Shown here: piece after piece, positions 25,720 to 35,525 of the stretch
Numbering within the stretch: the stretch's first letter is position 1
How the letters are laid out: every line of letters starts with the position of its first letter
DNA from: Arthrobacter globiformis
Lineage (GTDB): Bacteria; Actinomycetota; Actinomycetes; Actinomycetales; Micrococcaceae
DNA: 64,000 nucleotides
Direction: 5' to 3'
Assembly: GCF_030815865.1 (NCBI RefSeq)
Contig: NZ_JAUSXI010000001.1
Span: forward strand, 4,960,001 to 5,024,000
Notes under the pieces: model-generated
Seen by the model: only the letters and a program-made list of their open reading frames with translations
Told to the model about the DNA's origin: nothing
Databases searched by the model: none
Program-made: the position numbers and the translations under genes

Positions 25720-28700
25720 ATGCCTTCCCAACCGGACGACAGTGCGGCACTGGCAATCCAGACTCCCGCGATCAACGACCGCTCGCTCGCGGCCGGGCTC
25801 GCCTATGCCATGGGCGGCCGTGTCTCCGGGATCTCGTTCGACTCCGCCACCGGCCTGATGCTCGGCAAGGTCCGCGGCGGCTCCGAGGTGCCTTACTCCA
25901 CCACCGCCAAGCTGGTCCGGAAGGGCGGCGGCTGGAGCTGCACGGTGGGCGTCTGCAGCTGCCCGGTCCGCAAGGACTGCAAGCACGTGGCCGCGCTGCT
26001 GTTCGCAGCCGAAGACAACCCGGCCGTGAGGGTGCAGCTCCTATCCCCCGCCGACGTCTCGCGGGTGTCGCGGGAAAAGTCCGTGCCGGCGCTCTCGGAC
26101 TGGGAGCAGGCACTCAGCCCCCTGATCTCGCAGGCCGGCCCCGCCCAGCAAATTGGTGGCACTCCCCTGGCCCTGCAGTTCGAGGTGGAGGAACCGGCCC
26201 CGCACTTCTCCTACACCGGCCGCCGGGATCCGCTCCGCAGCGTCCGCCAGCTCAAGGCCCGCCCGGTGATCATGGGTGCGAAGGGCAAATGGATCCGTGG
26301 CGACGTCTCGTGGAACACGCTGAGCTACCTGAACTTCAAGCGCGAGTGCAACCAGGCCCATGTGGAGTGGCTGCAGGCCTTCCTCGCCGCGCACACCGGC
26401 GGCGCGAACCGGCCTTACTCGTCGTCGTCCCTCTGGCTGGGACTGAACACCTTCGCCGGCAAGAACCTGTGGGGCCTGCTGGAGGAAGCACGGCAGATCG
26501 GCGTGGCGCTGGTGCACAACCGCGGCCAGGAACCGGTGAAGGTGGCGGCGGCACCCGCCGCGGTCGGGCTTAACCTGGGCCGCTACGGAAGCGACGGGCA
26601 GGAAGGCGGCCTGGAGCTCGCGTCCACCATCACCGTCGACGGCACCGAGGTTGATCCGGCGTCGGTGGGCACCATCGGACGCCCGGCGCACGGCATTTTC
26701 CTCACCTCCAGCGGGGACGCGCTCCCGGGGGTCGCCGCGGACGAGATCATCACCCTCGCCCCGCTCGAGAGCGGACTGAGCGAGGAGCTGCTGGCCTTCG
26801 TCACGGCGGGCAGCACGCTGCACATCCCGGCCCGGGATGAAGGACGCTTCCTCACCGGCTTCTACCCCAAGCTCAAGCAGACCGCGCGCGTGACGGCGGC
26901 GGACGAGTCCGTAGAGCTGCCAGAGCTCGCCCTCCCGACTCTCTCGCTGCTGGCCAATTACGGCGCCGACCACCGTGTGCGCCTGCACTGGGAATGGCAC
27001 TACAAGTCGGGCACCATCGTCACGGCACAGCCGCTCTGGCGCCATCCCGGCGACCACGGCTACCGTGACGATCCGGCGGAAGCCCGGATCCTGGAGGCAG
27101 TGGGGCAGCCGTGGGACGTGGTGCCCAAGCTGGGTGAGTCGGCCACCGGCGGCTGGGGCACGCCGCGCCTCGCAGCCGCTGCGGAGCTGAGCGGGCTGGA
27201 CACGCTCGCCTTCACGGAGGAGGTGCTCCCCCGGCTGCGGAACACGCCCGGCGTCGATGTGGACATCTCGGGCGACATCGCGGACTACCGGGAGGCCGAA
27301 GAGGCGCCGGTGGTGGCGATTTCCACCAAGGCAACCGACCAGCGCGACTGGTTCGACCTTGGCATCGTAATCACCCTCGAGGGCCAGCCGGTGTCCTTCG
27401 CGGCCCTTTTCTCCGCCCTCGCTGCGGGGCAGACACGCATGCTCCTGCCCAGCGGCGCCTACTTCTCCCTCGACCTTCCCGAGCTGCACCAGCTGCGGGC
27501 CCTGATCGACGAGGCCCGCGCGCTGCAGGACAACTCGGGCGACAAGGACGCTCCTCTGCAGATCAGCCGCTTCCAGGCCGGCCTGTGGGATGAACTTGCC
27601 CAGCTGGGGATCGTGGACGAGCAGGCGTCCGCCTGGCGCACAGCCGTGGGCGGGCTGCTGGAGGGCGGCGTCCAGGGCCTGCCGCTGCCGGCCACGCTCA
27701 ACGCCGAGCTGCGCCCGTACCAGCTGGAGGGCTACAACTGGCTGAGCTTCCTGTACCGCCACAGCCTCGGCGGTGTGCTCGCCGACGACATGGGCCTGGG
27801 AAAGACCGTGCAGGCACTGGCCCTGATGTGCGCTGCCAAGGAACACGCCGCGTCTGCCGCGGACGTTAAGGAAGAGGCCACAACAGCCGACGACGGCGGC
27901 ACGCCCTTTTTGGTGGTGGCGCCCACCAGCGTCGTGGGCAACTGGGAGGCCGAGGCAGCCCGCTTCGCGCCCGGCCTCACGGTCCGCGCCGTCGGCGAGA
28001 CATTTGCCAAAAGCGGTGCCGACCCCGCCGAGGCCTTGGCCGGGGCGGACATCGTCATCACGTCCTACGCGCTGTTCCGGATCGACTACGAGTCCTACGC
28101 GGGACGTCATTGGGCCGGGCTGGTGCTGGACGAGGCGCAGTTCGTCAAGAACCACCAGTCCAAGGCCTACCAGTGCGCCCGCAAGCTTCCGGCGGCGTTC
28201 AAGCTGGCCATCACCGGCACGCCGTTGGAAAACAACCTCATGGAGTTCTGGGCCCTGACCTCCATCGTGGCGCCGGGGCTGTTCGCGAGCCCTTCGAGGT
28301 TCGCCGAGTACTACCAGAAGCCGGTGGAGAAGAACGGTGACAAGGGGCAGCTGGACAAGCTCCGCCGCCGGGTCCGTCCGCTCATGATGCGCCGGACCAA
28401 GGAGCAGGTCATCAAGGATTTGCCGCCCAAGCAGGAGCAGATCCTTGAGGTGGTGCTCAACCCGCGGCACCAGAAGGTTTATCAGACACACCTGCAGCGC
28501 GAGCGGCAGAAGATCCTGGGCCTCATCGAGGACGTGAACAAGAACCGCTTCACCATCTTCCAGTCGCTGACGCTGCTGCGCCAGCTCAGCCTGGACGCCT
28601 CACTGGTGGACGAGTCGCTGTCCGGTGTGCGGTCAAGCAAGCTGGACGTGCTGTTCGAGCAGCTGGAGGACCTCGTGGCCGAAGGCCACCGGGCCCTGAT

Positions 28701-29139
28701 TTTCAGCCAATTCACCGGCTTCCTGGGCAAGGTCCGCGAGCGCCTCCGCGAGGAGAACATCGAGTTCTGCTATCTCGACGGCGGCACCCGGAACCGTACC
28801 GACGTCGTCAATGAGTTCAAGAACGGCACGGCGCCCGTGTTCCTGATCAGCCTCAAGGCCGGCGGGTTCGGCCTCAACCTGACCGAGGCCGACTACGTAT
28901 TCCTGCTCGATCCGTGGTGGAATCCCGCGTCAGAGGCGCAGGCGGTGGACCGCACGCACCGCATTGGCCAGGCCAGGAACGTCATGGTCTACCGGCTGGT
29001 GGCCAAGGACACCATCGAGGAAAAGGTCATGGCGCTCAAGGCCAAGAAGTCCCAGCTTTTCGCGGACGTAATGGAGGGCGATGCGCTCTCCGGCGGCGCG
29101 CTCACCGCGGACGACCTGGCGGGGCTCTTCAACGACTGA
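25720..29139 (+). CDS. SWIM zinc-finger SNF2-family helicase
   Basis: 1139 residues. A SWIM zinc motif, CSCPVRKDCKHVAALLF, lies near 77-95. The SNF2 motor starts near 670: LRPYQLEGYNWLSFL, Walker A DDMGLGKT near 689-696, the DEAQ box near 804, ITGTPLENN, then the helicase C domain with LISLKAGGFGLNLTEADYV and the HRIGQ box near 1080. These RapA/HepA relatives use ATP to move along double-stranded DNA and are thought to remodel protein-DNA complexes. The middle 500 residues are the poorly characterised bacterial SNF2-associated region. It overlaps the convergent membrane-protein gene by 11 bases. Confidence 0.95.
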   Translation: MPSQPDDSAALAIQTPAINDRSLAAGLAYAMGGRVSGISFDSATGLMLGKVRGGSEVPYSTTAKLVRKGGGWSCTVGVCSCPVRKDCKHVAALLFAAEDNPAVRVQLLSPADVSRVSREKSVPALSDWEQALSPLISQAGPAQQIGGTPLALQFEVEEPAPHFSYTGRRDPLRSVRQLKARPVIMGAKGKWIRGDVSWNTLSYLNFKRECNQAHVEWLQAFLAAHTGGANRPYSSSSLWLGLNTFAGKNLWGLLEEARQIGVALVHNRGQEPVKVAAAPAAVGLNLGRYGSDGQEGGLELASTITVDGTEVDPASVGTIGRPAHGIFLTSSGDALPGVAADEIITLAPLESGLSEELLAFVTAGSTLHIPARDEGRFLTGFYPKLKQTARVTAADESVELPELALPTLSLLANYGADHRVRLHWEWHYKSGTIVTAQPLWRHPGDHGYRDDPAEARILEAVGQPWDVVPKLGESATGGWGTPRLAAAAELSGLDTLAFTEEVLPRLRNTPGVDVDISGDIADYREAEEAPVVAISTKATDQRDWFDLGIVITLEGQPVSFAALFSALAAGQTRMLLPSGAYFSLDLPELHQLRALIDEARALQDNSGDKDAPLQISRFQAGLWDELAQLGIVDEQASAWRTAVGGLLEGGVQGLPLPATLNAELRPYQLEGYNWLSFLYRHSLGGVLADDMGLGKTVQALALMCAAKEHAASAADVKEEATTADDGGTPFLVVAPTSVVGNWEAEAARFAPGLTVRAVGETFAKSGADPAEALAGADIVITSYALFRIDYESYAGRHWAGLVLDEAQFVKNHQSKAYQCARKLPAAFKLAITGTPLENNLMEFWALTSIVAPGLFASPSRFAEYYQKPVEKNGDKGQLDKLRRRVRPLMMRRTKEQVIKDLPPKQEQILEVVLNPRHQKVYQTHLQRERQKILGLIEDVNKNRFTIFQSLTLLRQLSLDASLVDESLSGVRSSKLDVLFEQLEDLVAEGHRALIFSQFTGFLGKVRERLREENIEFCYLDGGTRNRTDVVNEFKNGTAPVFLISLKAGGFGLNLTEADYVFLLDPWWNPASEAQAVDRTHRIGQARNVMVYRLVAKDTIEEKVMALKAKKSQLFADVMEGDALSGGALTADDLAGLFND

Positions 29140-29593
29140 CGGATACTACGGGGCATGTTCCCGGCTGACGCCCGCATGGCCGTCCGTCGAGGGACATGGC
29201 CGCGGCCGGGGCGGGGCGCGACCCGAATGAAGTCCGCTTACTGAACCACCGCCCAAGCGCCTTGCCCTTGCCCTTCCACCAACTGTCCTCGTCCGTGTCG
29301 GTGCGCCACCGGTAGATCAGGACCACCAGCACAAACATCCCGGCGGTGACGTTCGGCCAGACGCCGGAGGCCGCGTCGAGCAGTGCCTTGAGCGCGGTGG
29401 CCAGGATCGCCGCCGGGGCCAGGGTGCGGAAGACAGTGTTGGCCAGATACCGCCGGTGGGAGCGCGGTACTGAGAGCAGACGGACCATGTCGGAACAGGC
29501 GCACACCACCACCACGGCCTGTCCCAGCGTGAGCAGGATGGACCCGGGCAGGGACCCGGCGAACTGGACCGCTGACCCCAGCCCGGAACTCAT
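29129..29593 (-). CDS. Small membrane protein of unknown function
   Basis: 154 residues from ATG 29593, with GGAAGGG upstream; a longer frame to 29704 begins with an implausible basic stretch. Three hydrophobic segments can be seen: LPGSILLTLGQAVVVVCAC, FRTLAPAAILATALKALL and VTAGMFVLVVLIYRW. A polar tail of about 55 residues follows. I do not recognise a family. The holin-like size and topology are noted, but there is no phage context. It overlaps the 3' end of the SNF2 gene. Confidence 0.58.
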   Translation of the reverse strand: MSSGLGSAVQFAGSLPGSILLTLGQAVVVVCACSDMVRLLSVPRSHRRYLANTVFRTLAPAAILATALKALLDAASGVWPNVTAGMFVLVVLIYRWRTDTDEDSWWKGKGKALGRWFSKRTSFGSRPAPAAAMSLDGRPCGRQPGTCPVVSVSR

Positions 29594-29759
29594 GGCCTGC
29601 ACCCTTCCATGCCGTCTCCTCCGTCGCTTGCGCTGTTCCTTGCACTGCTTTCCTGTACCCGTGTGTGTCAGACCATTCAATGACGCCCGTCCACCATGAG
29701 TCACGGGGGTCGGCTACGCGTCTTTGCCGCCAGCATCACTCGCCTCTACGCAGCGGTAC

Positions 29760-29798
29760 GCAGTTCGGCGGCCGGTCGTTGACTGGCCGCCGAACTGC
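29760..29798 (-). terminator. Hairpin downstream of the SulP-carbonic anhydrase gene
   Basis: Arms 29760-29777 and 29781-29798 pair over 18 bases with one mismatch and a three-base loop (GTT), 31 bases beyond the stop of the gene at 29829. There is no T-run. It is probably a terminator. Confidence 0.65.
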
Positions 29799-29828
29799 GC
29801 ACTCCATTCAGATGTGAATTAGGGCCCG

Positions 29829-32162
29829 TCAGGCCGGGGCCAGCTCTTCGGCCCGCGGCAGCGGATCCAGGTGGCTGATGCCCGTGGGCGTGATCTGCAG
29901 GACCCGGGCCGTGGCGATGTCATAGAACAGGCCCGTCACATGGACGTCACCGCTCCGGACGGTGTCCTGCAGGCTGGCGTGCTGCTGCAGCCGCTCGAGC
30001 TGGACAGCAACGTTGACCATGGCCAGCTGGTCCACCGCGCCGTACCCGGCTTTCTCAGCTGCAACCTGGACGGGGTGACCGGCATGGAACGACTCGAGGC
30101 TCGGCCGTCCGTGGTCCAGCCAGGACTGGACGGGGCAACGTTCCTCCTTCCCGTCCGGACTCGGGTCCGAGGCCTTCTGGCCGGAGGCAGGTCCGGCGAG
30201 CAGGGCGGTCATGGCGCCGCAGCCGGAGTGGCCGCAGACCACCACTGAGGTCACCGACAGCTCGTCGAGGGCGAACTTCAGGGATGCCTCAACAGACGGT
30301 TCGAGGCGGTCGCTCCCCACCACGTTGCCCACGTTCCGGACCGTGAACAGGTCCCCCGGGCCGCTGCTGGTGATCAGGTTGGGCACCAGCCGGGAATCGG
30401 CGCAGGTGATGAAAAGCGTGTCGGGGTCCTGGAAGGTGGACAGTTCCTGGACGTGCGGACGCAGCAGGTGGGCGTGGCGGCGGTGGTAGCTGTCCACGCC
30501 GTTGAGCACCGAGCGCACCGGGGCCGGGACGTGTCCGGCTGCCCCTGCGGGCAGCGGCGCAGCGTCCCGCTGCCAGCTCCGCCAGGGCGCGAAGCCGCCG
30601 CGCAGTGCCGAGCGCGACGAGCCGCGTGCGGGAGTTCCCGCCAAGGCGGCGTGGAGCGTGGCGGTGCCGGTTTCCTCGATCTCGACACTGCCGCCGTTGT
30701 TCACGTGCCGCACACGCCAGGCCTCCAGGGTGTCATGCACCGGGTGGTCGAGGTAGTCCACGTCGAGCTCCACCGTGACATGCGCCGCCGGCGGCACCGC
30801 GGCCAGCACCTTGCTCAGGCGGGGAAGCGACAGGAACGTGCAGGAGCCGTCGATGACCACGCGCCAGCGGCCTTCGGCTGTTCCGCCGAGGGGCTCCGCG
30901 TGGATGCTGGCCCGGACCACACGCCACAGGACCAGCAGCACTGCCAGCGCGAGCCCGATCAGCACCCCGGCCAGGAGGTTGACGAACACCACCGTGAGCA
31001 GCGTGGCGGCATAAACGGCCAGGTCGCCCGTGACGCGTGCCGTCTGGAAATCGGCCACCTTCACGAGGCGGATGCCGATCATGATGAGCAGCCCGGCAAG
31101 CACGGCCTGGGGCACCAGCTGAATGACTCCCGCCAGCAGCAGGGAAAAGACCAGGACCCAGATGCCGTGGAGGACGGCGGACTTGCGGGTGCGCGCCGCG
31201 GCCTCGACATTTGTGGCACTGCGGACGATCACGCCGGTGACGGGCAGGCCGCCCAGCATGCCTGACGTCACGTTGGCAGCGCCCTGGCCGAGCAGTTCAC
31301 GGTTGAAATTTGTACGCTCGCCGTGGTGCATCTTGTCGACGGCGACGGCGGACAGCAGCGACTCCACGCTCGCCACCAGGGCGATTGTGACGACGCCGAC
31401 CGCTATGGCGGTCCACTCCCCCTGCGGCAGGTGCGGAAGTGAGAGGGCGTCCAGCAACGAACCATCAAAGGTGATTCGGTCGACGTCGGAATTGAACGGG
31501 AGGGACAGCAGGGTCGCGGCCACCACGGCCACCAGCGGGCCGGGGACGCGGCGGACGGCTGCCGGCATGTGCTTCCAGCCGGCCAGCAGCGCGATCACCA
31601 CAGCCCCCAGGAACGCGGCTTGCGGATCGAGGGCGGCCAGGCTGTCCGGCAGTGCCACAATGTTGTGCAGCGCCGCTTCGCCGGCTTCGCTGCCAAGCAT
31701 CACATGCAGCTGCTGCAGGACGATGATGATGCCGATCCCGGCAAGCATCGCGTGCACCACCACCGGCGCGATGGCAAGCGCCACACGCCCCACCTTGGCC
31801 ATGCCAAGCAGCACCTGGAGGATGCCGGCGGCCACAGTGATGGCGCAGGTGACGGGCCAGCCGAACTGCTCGATGAGGCCTGCGACGATGACGGTCAGGC
31901 CCGCTGCCGGGCCGCTGACCTGCAGCGGCGAGCCGCCCAGGCTGCCGGCGACGATGCCTCCCACTGCGGCCGCGATCAGTCCCGCCATGACCGGCGCGCC
32001 CGACGCCGCGGCGATGCCGAGGGACAGCGGAACGGCAACGAGAAACACCACGAGGGACGCCGGCAGGTCCCAGCGGAGGCCCGATGTCAGGCGTGCCAGG
32101 ACTGGTATCCGGCTCCTGCCGGGATGGATGGGTCGTGGATCCGTGGCGGCTGGCGAGGGCAT
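29829..32162 (-). CDS. SulP anion transporter fused to a beta-carbonic anhydrase
   Basis: 777 residues from ATG 32162 (AAGGA site); GTG 32198 is an alternative. The first 420 residues are a SulP/SLC26 transporter with the signature LRWDLPASLVVFLVAVPLSLGIAAASGAPVMAGL and PLQVSGPAAGLTVIVAGL. A short STAS-like region follows (RWRVVIDGSCTFLSLPRL). The C-terminal 200 residues are a beta-carbonic anhydrase with zinc ligands in CADSR (about 586-590) and H/C in CGHSGCG (about 641-647). The fusion suggests bicarbonate as transported ion, with CO2/HCO3- interconversion tied to the transporter. The fusion class is known in bacteria, while the physiological direction is inferred. Confidence 0.93.
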   Translation of the reverse strand: MPSPAATDPRPIHPGRSRIPVLARLTSGLRWDLPASLVVFLVAVPLSLGIAAASGAPVMAGLIAAAVGGIVAGSLGGSPLQVSGPAAGLTVIVAGLIEQFGWPVTCAITVAAGILQVLLGMAKVGRVALAIAPVVVHAMLAGIGIIIVLQQLHVMLGSEAGEAALHNIVALPDSLAALDPQAAFLGAVVIALLAGWKHMPAAVRRVPGPLVAVVAATLLSLPFNSDVDRITFDGSLLDALSLPHLPQGEWTAIAVGVVTIALVASVESLLSAVAVDKMHHGERTNFNRELLGQGAANVTSGMLGGLPVTGVIVRSATNVEAAARTRKSAVLHGIWVLVFSLLLAGVIQLVPQAVLAGLLIMIGIRLVKVADFQTARVTGDLAVYAATLLTVVFVNLLAGVLIGLALAVLLVLWRVVRASIHAEPLGGTAEGRWRVVIDGSCTFLSLPRLSKVLAAVPPAAHVTVELDVDYLDHPVHDTLEAWRVRHVNNGGSVEIEETGTATLHAALAGTPARGSSRSALRGGFAPWRSWQRDAAPLPAGAAGHVPAPVRSVLNGVDSYHRRHAHLLRPHVQELSTFQDPDTLFITCADSRLVPNLITSSGPGDLFTVRNVGNVVGSDRLEPSVEASLKFALDELSVTSVVVCGHSGCGAMTALLAGPASGQKASDPSPDGKEERCPVQSWLDHGRPSLESFHAGHPVQVAAEKAGYGAVDQLAMVNVAVQLERLQQHASLQDTVRSGDVHVTGLFYDIATARVLQITPTGISHLDPLPRAEELAPA

Positions 32163-32470
32163 ATAAGTCCTTAGCTCGTTCGAAGGGTCCTTATCCACGC
32201 TATTGACGCCCCAATGCCGCCCGCAAGGATACGGCCCGTGAGAAGAAACACGAGGTCAGACCGGACATAATGCGAAAACTAGTGCACTAATCCATTCGTT
32301 TGCATAAAGGAAACGCTGCTTCGAATGAGGCAGTTCCCCACGCCGCAAGGGGTCCCCCACCGGGCAGGAAAACCGGCGCCGTTCAAGTCACGTTGAGGCC
32401 GGACATGCCCGACGGCGGATCAGCCGGCAAAGATTTAACGTGCCGGAAATCTTTGAAGCACCGCTTAAAC
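32163..32470. other. Non-coding gap upstream of the SulP gene
   Basis: About 308 bases without a credible gene on either strand. It has an AT-richer stretch near 32262-32310 that may hold the SulP promoter for minus-strand transcription. I see no repeat, operator palindrome or RNA motif I can name. Confidence 0.5.
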
Positions 32471-32505
32471 GGCAGAGGATCCATCCGGGGGATGGATCCT
32501 CTGCC
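32471..32505 (-). terminator. Strong hairpin after the apnO gene
   Basis: Perfect 16-base arms 32471-32486 and 32490-32505 with a three-base loop, 26 bases after the apnO stop. It marks the likely end of the apionate operon transcript. Confidence 0.85.
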
Positions 32506-32530
32506 TAAAGCCGGGTTGTCGGCTGACGGT

Positions 32531-33391
32531 TTAGCGCTTGACGGCGTCCAGCTTCAGCATCTTGGCGATGACACTGTCGAGCTCTGAGTCGTCGAAGATC
32601 TTCTTCCAGTCGTCCTTGATGATGGTGTCCTTGCCGTACTGGATGGCGATTTCGCAGGCCTCGGAGAACGGGTTGGAGCCGCGCAGGGCGTTGGTGAGGG
32701 CGATCTGCACGTGGCCGAACAGCATGGCCTTGGCTGCTTCCTCAGGCACGCCGGCGGTGTGGACGGTCTCGTGCAGGGCTTCGTTGAGCAGGGTGCCGAT
32801 CATGCAGGCCACGGTCTCCACGAGGGTGGGCTCGAGGATGGCGAGCTGCTTCACGGTGACCCAGTGGACGTCGATCACGGGGGCGTAGATGACGCGGATG
32901 GTGGCCTCGGCGGCAGCCTTGGTGTCCTCGGTGGCGTCCTCGTCGATCGCGGCGACGACGTTCTGCGGGGCGCCCTCGCCGCCGAAGGTATCGGCCCATT
33001 CTTCCTTGGTGGTGCGCTCCAGGAACACGGACGGGTGGCAGGGGTGGGCCACGGCCTGGACGACGTCCTCGCGCTGGGCGAGCAGGCCGGCGTAGGCGGC
33101 GGCCGGGTCCAGGGTGAGCAGGATGGCGCCGGACTTCATCTGCGGGACGACGCCTTCGGACACGACGCCCAGGACGGTGTCCGGAACGGCGAGGATCACG
33201 ACGTCGGCGCCCTTGACGGCCTCGTCGGTGGCGGTGATTTCACGGCCTTCGGCGCGGACGCGGTCCTGGCCGCCGGGTGAGTTCTCGGAGTAGAACACGG
33301 TGTGGCTGGACTTCTGGAGGTTGCGGGAAACGCGCATCCCCATCTTGCCTCCGGCTCCGATAACGGCGACGGTCAACTGTTCTGCAGACAT
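32531..33391 (-). CDS. apnO: D-apionate oxidoisomerase homologue
   Basis: 286 residues. The NAD-binding fold is VAVIGAGGKMGMRVSRNL at the N-terminus, and the rest (VAHPCHPSVFLE, WVTVKQLAILEPTLVETVACMIGTLLNEALHETV) matches ApnO-type proteins with a phosphogluconate-dehydrogenase-like C-terminal domain. In the published apiose pathways ApnO oxidises and isomerises D-apionate to 3-oxo-isoapionate with NAD. The gene follows oiaC by one base, and its ribosome site (AAGGAG) is inside the last oiaC codons. ApnO is the pathway-specific member of this operon. The family call is from recognition of sequence and context, not a search. Confidence 0.8.
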   Translation of the reverse strand: MSAEQLTVAVIGAGGKMGMRVSRNLQKSSHTVFYSENSPGGQDRVRAEGREITATDEAVKGADVVILAVPDTVLGVVSEGVVPQMKSGAILLTLDPAAAYAGLLAQREDVVQAVAHPCHPSVFLERTTKEEWADTFGGEGAPQNVVAAIDEDATEDTKAAAEATIRVIYAPVIDVHWVTVKQLAILEPTLVETVACMIGTLLNEALHETVHTAGVPEEAAKAMLFGHVQIALTNALRGSNPFSEACEIAIQYGKDTIIKDDWKKIFDDSELDSVIAKMLKLDAVKR

Positions 33392-33392
33392 T

Positions 33393-34211
33393 TCATTTGC
33401 TCCTTAGGAAATCGAGGCTTTGCTGGGTCCACTGGTTTTCGAGGCGGATGGTTTCGTCCTCGGAGTCCTGCCACGGCAGCCAGTGTTCGACGATCTGGTT
33501 GATGTTTCTTTCTTTGGGCTGAAGCTTCAGGGCCATGTAGTCGTAGTCCAGAAGGCCTTCGCCGAGCGGCGCGCCGGAGTATGTGAACCCGACCCACCCC
33601 TCCTTGCGGCTGAACGCAAAGTCTTTGATGTGCATGTTCAGGACGTGGGGTGCGACGGCGTCAATCACCTCACGCGGCGACTCCAGGGCCGCCACGGTGT
33701 TGGCCGGGTCGCTGCACACGCCCAGGTACAGGCTTCCGACGCGCTCCACGACCTCCAGGATCCGGGACGTGGGTACCTGTTCGTAGGTCTCCAGCGCGAT
33801 CCGCACCCCGGCTGCCTTGAACTCGGGCAGGATCTCGGTGAAGATTTCCACCGCCTCGTCCGCCGTCGGGGTGTGGCCCGGGACGTTGAACATGGTCCGC
33901 AGCAGCGGCGCACCCAGGATCTTGGCGATGTGCAGGAACCGGCGCAGGTGCTCGGGCCGGATGCCCTTGGTGCCGAGCTCCAGGCTGATCCCGAACGAGT
34001 CGGAGGTGGCCCGCACGGCCCGCAGTTCGTCGTCGGTCATGGTTTCCAGCGGTGCGTAGTCGCAGATCTGGAACAGGTCCACACCCAGCGCCGCGGTCCG
34101 CCCGAGCGCCTCGTGGATGCTCAGCGGACGCGAAACCCGGTCCGAAAGCTGCCAGAAAAACGCGTAGCTACTCAGTCCGATCCTTGAACCATGGCCTCCA
34201 GTGGCGTTCAT
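33393..34211 (-). CDS. oiaC: 3-oxo-isoapionate decarboxylase homologue (xylose-isomerase-like TIM barrel)
   Basis: 272 residues. The barrel begins RIGLSSYAFFWQLSD. Likely metal ligands of the sugar-phosphate isomerase/epimerase superfamily are Glu in IALETYE, Asp in GVCSDPAN and His in LNMHIKDF, with a further Glu in PLGEG. Its position between lerI and apnO homologues points to OiaC, which decarboxylates 3-oxo-isoapionate to L-erythrulose. It could be a related isomerase instead, because the fold is shared by hydroxypyruvate isomerases and tagaturonate epimerases. Its start overlaps the lerI stop by four bases. Confidence 0.75.
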   Translation of the reverse strand: MNATGGHGSRIGLSSYAFFWQLSDRVSRPLSIHEALGRTAALGVDLFQICDYAPLETMTDDELRAVRATSDSFGISLELGTKGIRPEHLRRFLHIAKILGAPLLRTMFNVPGHTPTADEAVEIFTEILPEFKAAGVRIALETYEQVPTSRILEVVERVGSLYLGVCSDPANTVAALESPREVIDAVAPHVLNMHIKDFAFSRKEGWVGFTYSGAPLGEGLLDYDYMALKLQPKERNINQIVEHWLPWQDSEDETIRLENQWTQQSLDFLRSK

Positions 34212-35077
34212 GCCCGGCCCCCCACGGTTTGCAGCAGTGCCGGTTCCAGCAGACCCGGTTCCGTGAGTCCAAGGCGCTCTGCGGCCTCGTCCAGGATGTC
34301 CCTGACGGCTGCCGGATTGTGGGCGAAGCGGCCCAGGAACAGTCCGGCGACGGCGGGACCGAGCTGGCTGATGAGGCCGGGGCCGGCGCTGCCGCCGTAG
34401 ATCACCCGGCTGTCCTCCTGGCCCGCGCGACTGCGCAGGTGGTCGTCCAGCCCGGTGATGACTTCGCTGATGAACTTAGGCGAGGCCGGTTCGGCTGCAC
34501 CGATGGCCCACTGCGGCTCGTAGGCCACGATGGTGCGCCCGGTGCTGCCGAGGCTTCCGGCCCGGTTCAGGACGCCGTCGATTTCGCGGGTGCAGTGCTT
34601 GATGGCGTCCGCCGGGGTGCCGCGGTCGGGTTCGCCCACGCACAGCACCGGGGTGAGGCCGTTGCGGTAGGCCGCGGCGGTCTTCAGCCCGATCACGTCG
34701 TCGTCCTCGCCGAAGATGCGGCGCCGTTCGGCGTGGCCCACCTCGGCGTAACGGCCGCCGGTTTCGGCCACCATCTTGCCGCTGACCTCGCCGGTGAAGG
34801 CGCCTTCGTCCTCCCAGAAAATGTCCTGGGCGCCGGCCGCCGCCCCGGCGGCGGACAGGATCCGCGCGCACTCGGGCAGGACCGGGTGGGCCGGCAGGGC
34901 AAACAGTTCAATGTCGCCGCTGCGGACGGCCGGGTGGGCCGAGGCGATGTCAGCCACGTCCCGGCACCAGCCCAGGGTGCGTTCGTAGCCGAAGTACATC
35001 TTCAGGCTGACGCCGATGATCGCCCGCTGCCGGACTGAACCGGCGGCGGAGGGGTTAGCAGGAAGTGACACCTTCAT
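34208..35077 (-). CDS. lerI: L-erythrulose-1-phosphate isomerase homologue (TIM family)
   Basis: 289 residues of triosephosphate-isomerase fold. The catalytic Lys is in GVSLKMY, the Glu is in AYEPQWAIG, and the phosphate loop is YGGSAGPGL. The usual GHSERR is GHAERR here, and the substrate loop differs from glycolytic TIM, so this is an accessory paralogue of the LerI/EryH type. Those convert L-erythrulose 1-phosphate to D-erythrulose 4-phosphate. ATG 35077 lies inside the last 23 bases of derI with an AAGG site; a GTG at 35035 is an alternative start. It is coupled to oiaC by a four-base overlap. Confidence 0.83.
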   Translation of the reverse strand: MKVSLPANPSAAGSVRQRAIIGVSLKMYFGYERTLGWCRDVADIASAHPAVRSGDIELFALPAHPVLPECARILSAAGAAAGAQDIFWEDEGAFTGEVSGKMVAETGGRYAEVGHAERRRIFGEDDDVIGLKTAAAYRNGLTPVLCVGEPDRGTPADAIKHCTREIDGVLNRAGSLGSTGRTIVAYEPQWAIGAAEPASPKFISEVITGLDDHLRSRAGQEDSRVIYGGSAGPGLISQLGPAVAGLFLGRFAHNPAAVRDILDEAAERLGLTEPGLLEPALLQTVGGRA

Positions 35078-35525
35078 AGTCCTTAATCAGGGTGACCTTC
35101 TCGGCGGATGCCGAGGACTCATCAAAGGTGTACGTCAGCCATTCCTTGGCGAGCCGGCGGGCGAGCTCCAGGCCCACGACGCGCTGGCCGAAGGTGAGGA
35201 CCTGGGCGTTGTTGCTCAGGATGGAGCGCTCAACGGAGAAGCTGTCGTGCGCGGTGACGGCGCGGATGCCGGGGACCTTGTTCGCGGCGATGGCGACGCC
35301 CAGGCCCGTGCCGCAGACCAGCAGGGCGCGGTCGGCCTTGCCGGCGGCGATGAGTTCGGCGGCGGCGATGGCCACGGACGGGTACGGGGTGTGGCTCGTG
35401 GCGTCCACTCCGACGTCCTGCACGGACTCGACCAGTTCGCTGGCTTCCAGGTCCGCCTTCAGGGCTTCCTTGTACTCGAATCCGGCGTCGTCGGAACCGA
35501 CGATCAGGCGCAGTTTGGCGCTCAT
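35055..35525 (-). CDS. derI: D-erythrulose-4-phosphate isomerase homologue (RpiB family)
   Basis: 156 residues of the RpiB/LacAB fold. The catalytic Cys is in [23 protein letters not shown], and the N-terminal phosphate-binding segment is [11 protein letters not shown], where ordinary RpiB has SDHAG. In mycobacterial and Brucella tetritol pathways the matching enzyme (DerI/EryI) turns D-erythrulose 4-phosphate into D-erythrose 4-phosphate. Context decides between that and ribose-5-phosphate isomerase. Its start overlaps the kinase stop (ATGA). Confidence 0.83.
   Translation of the reverse strand: MSAKLRLIVGSDDAGFEYKEALKADLEASELVESVQDVGVDATSHTPYPSVAIAAAELIAAGKADRALLVCGTGLGVAIAANKVPGIRAVTAHDSFSVERSILSNNAQVLTFGQRVVGLELARRLAKEWLTYTFDESSASAEKVTLIKDYEGVTSC

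Noticed and set aside
26041..28491. Very long open frame (about 816 codons) antisense to the SNF2 gene
   Set aside because: A GC-rich mirror frame. Composition (His, Arg, Gln, Gly rich) is typical of antisense translation, and the opposite strand has clear SNF2 motifs.
29760..29798. Third copy of the family B palindrome
   Set aside because: It is a good hairpin, but lacks the GGTAGCA and AGGGCG blocks, so it is treated as an ordinary terminator.
35055..35525. Ribose-5-phosphate isomerase of the pentose phosphate pathway
   Set aside because: The fold is RpiB, but its tight operon with a tetrulose kinase and a TIM paralogue makes a tetrulose-phosphate role more likely.
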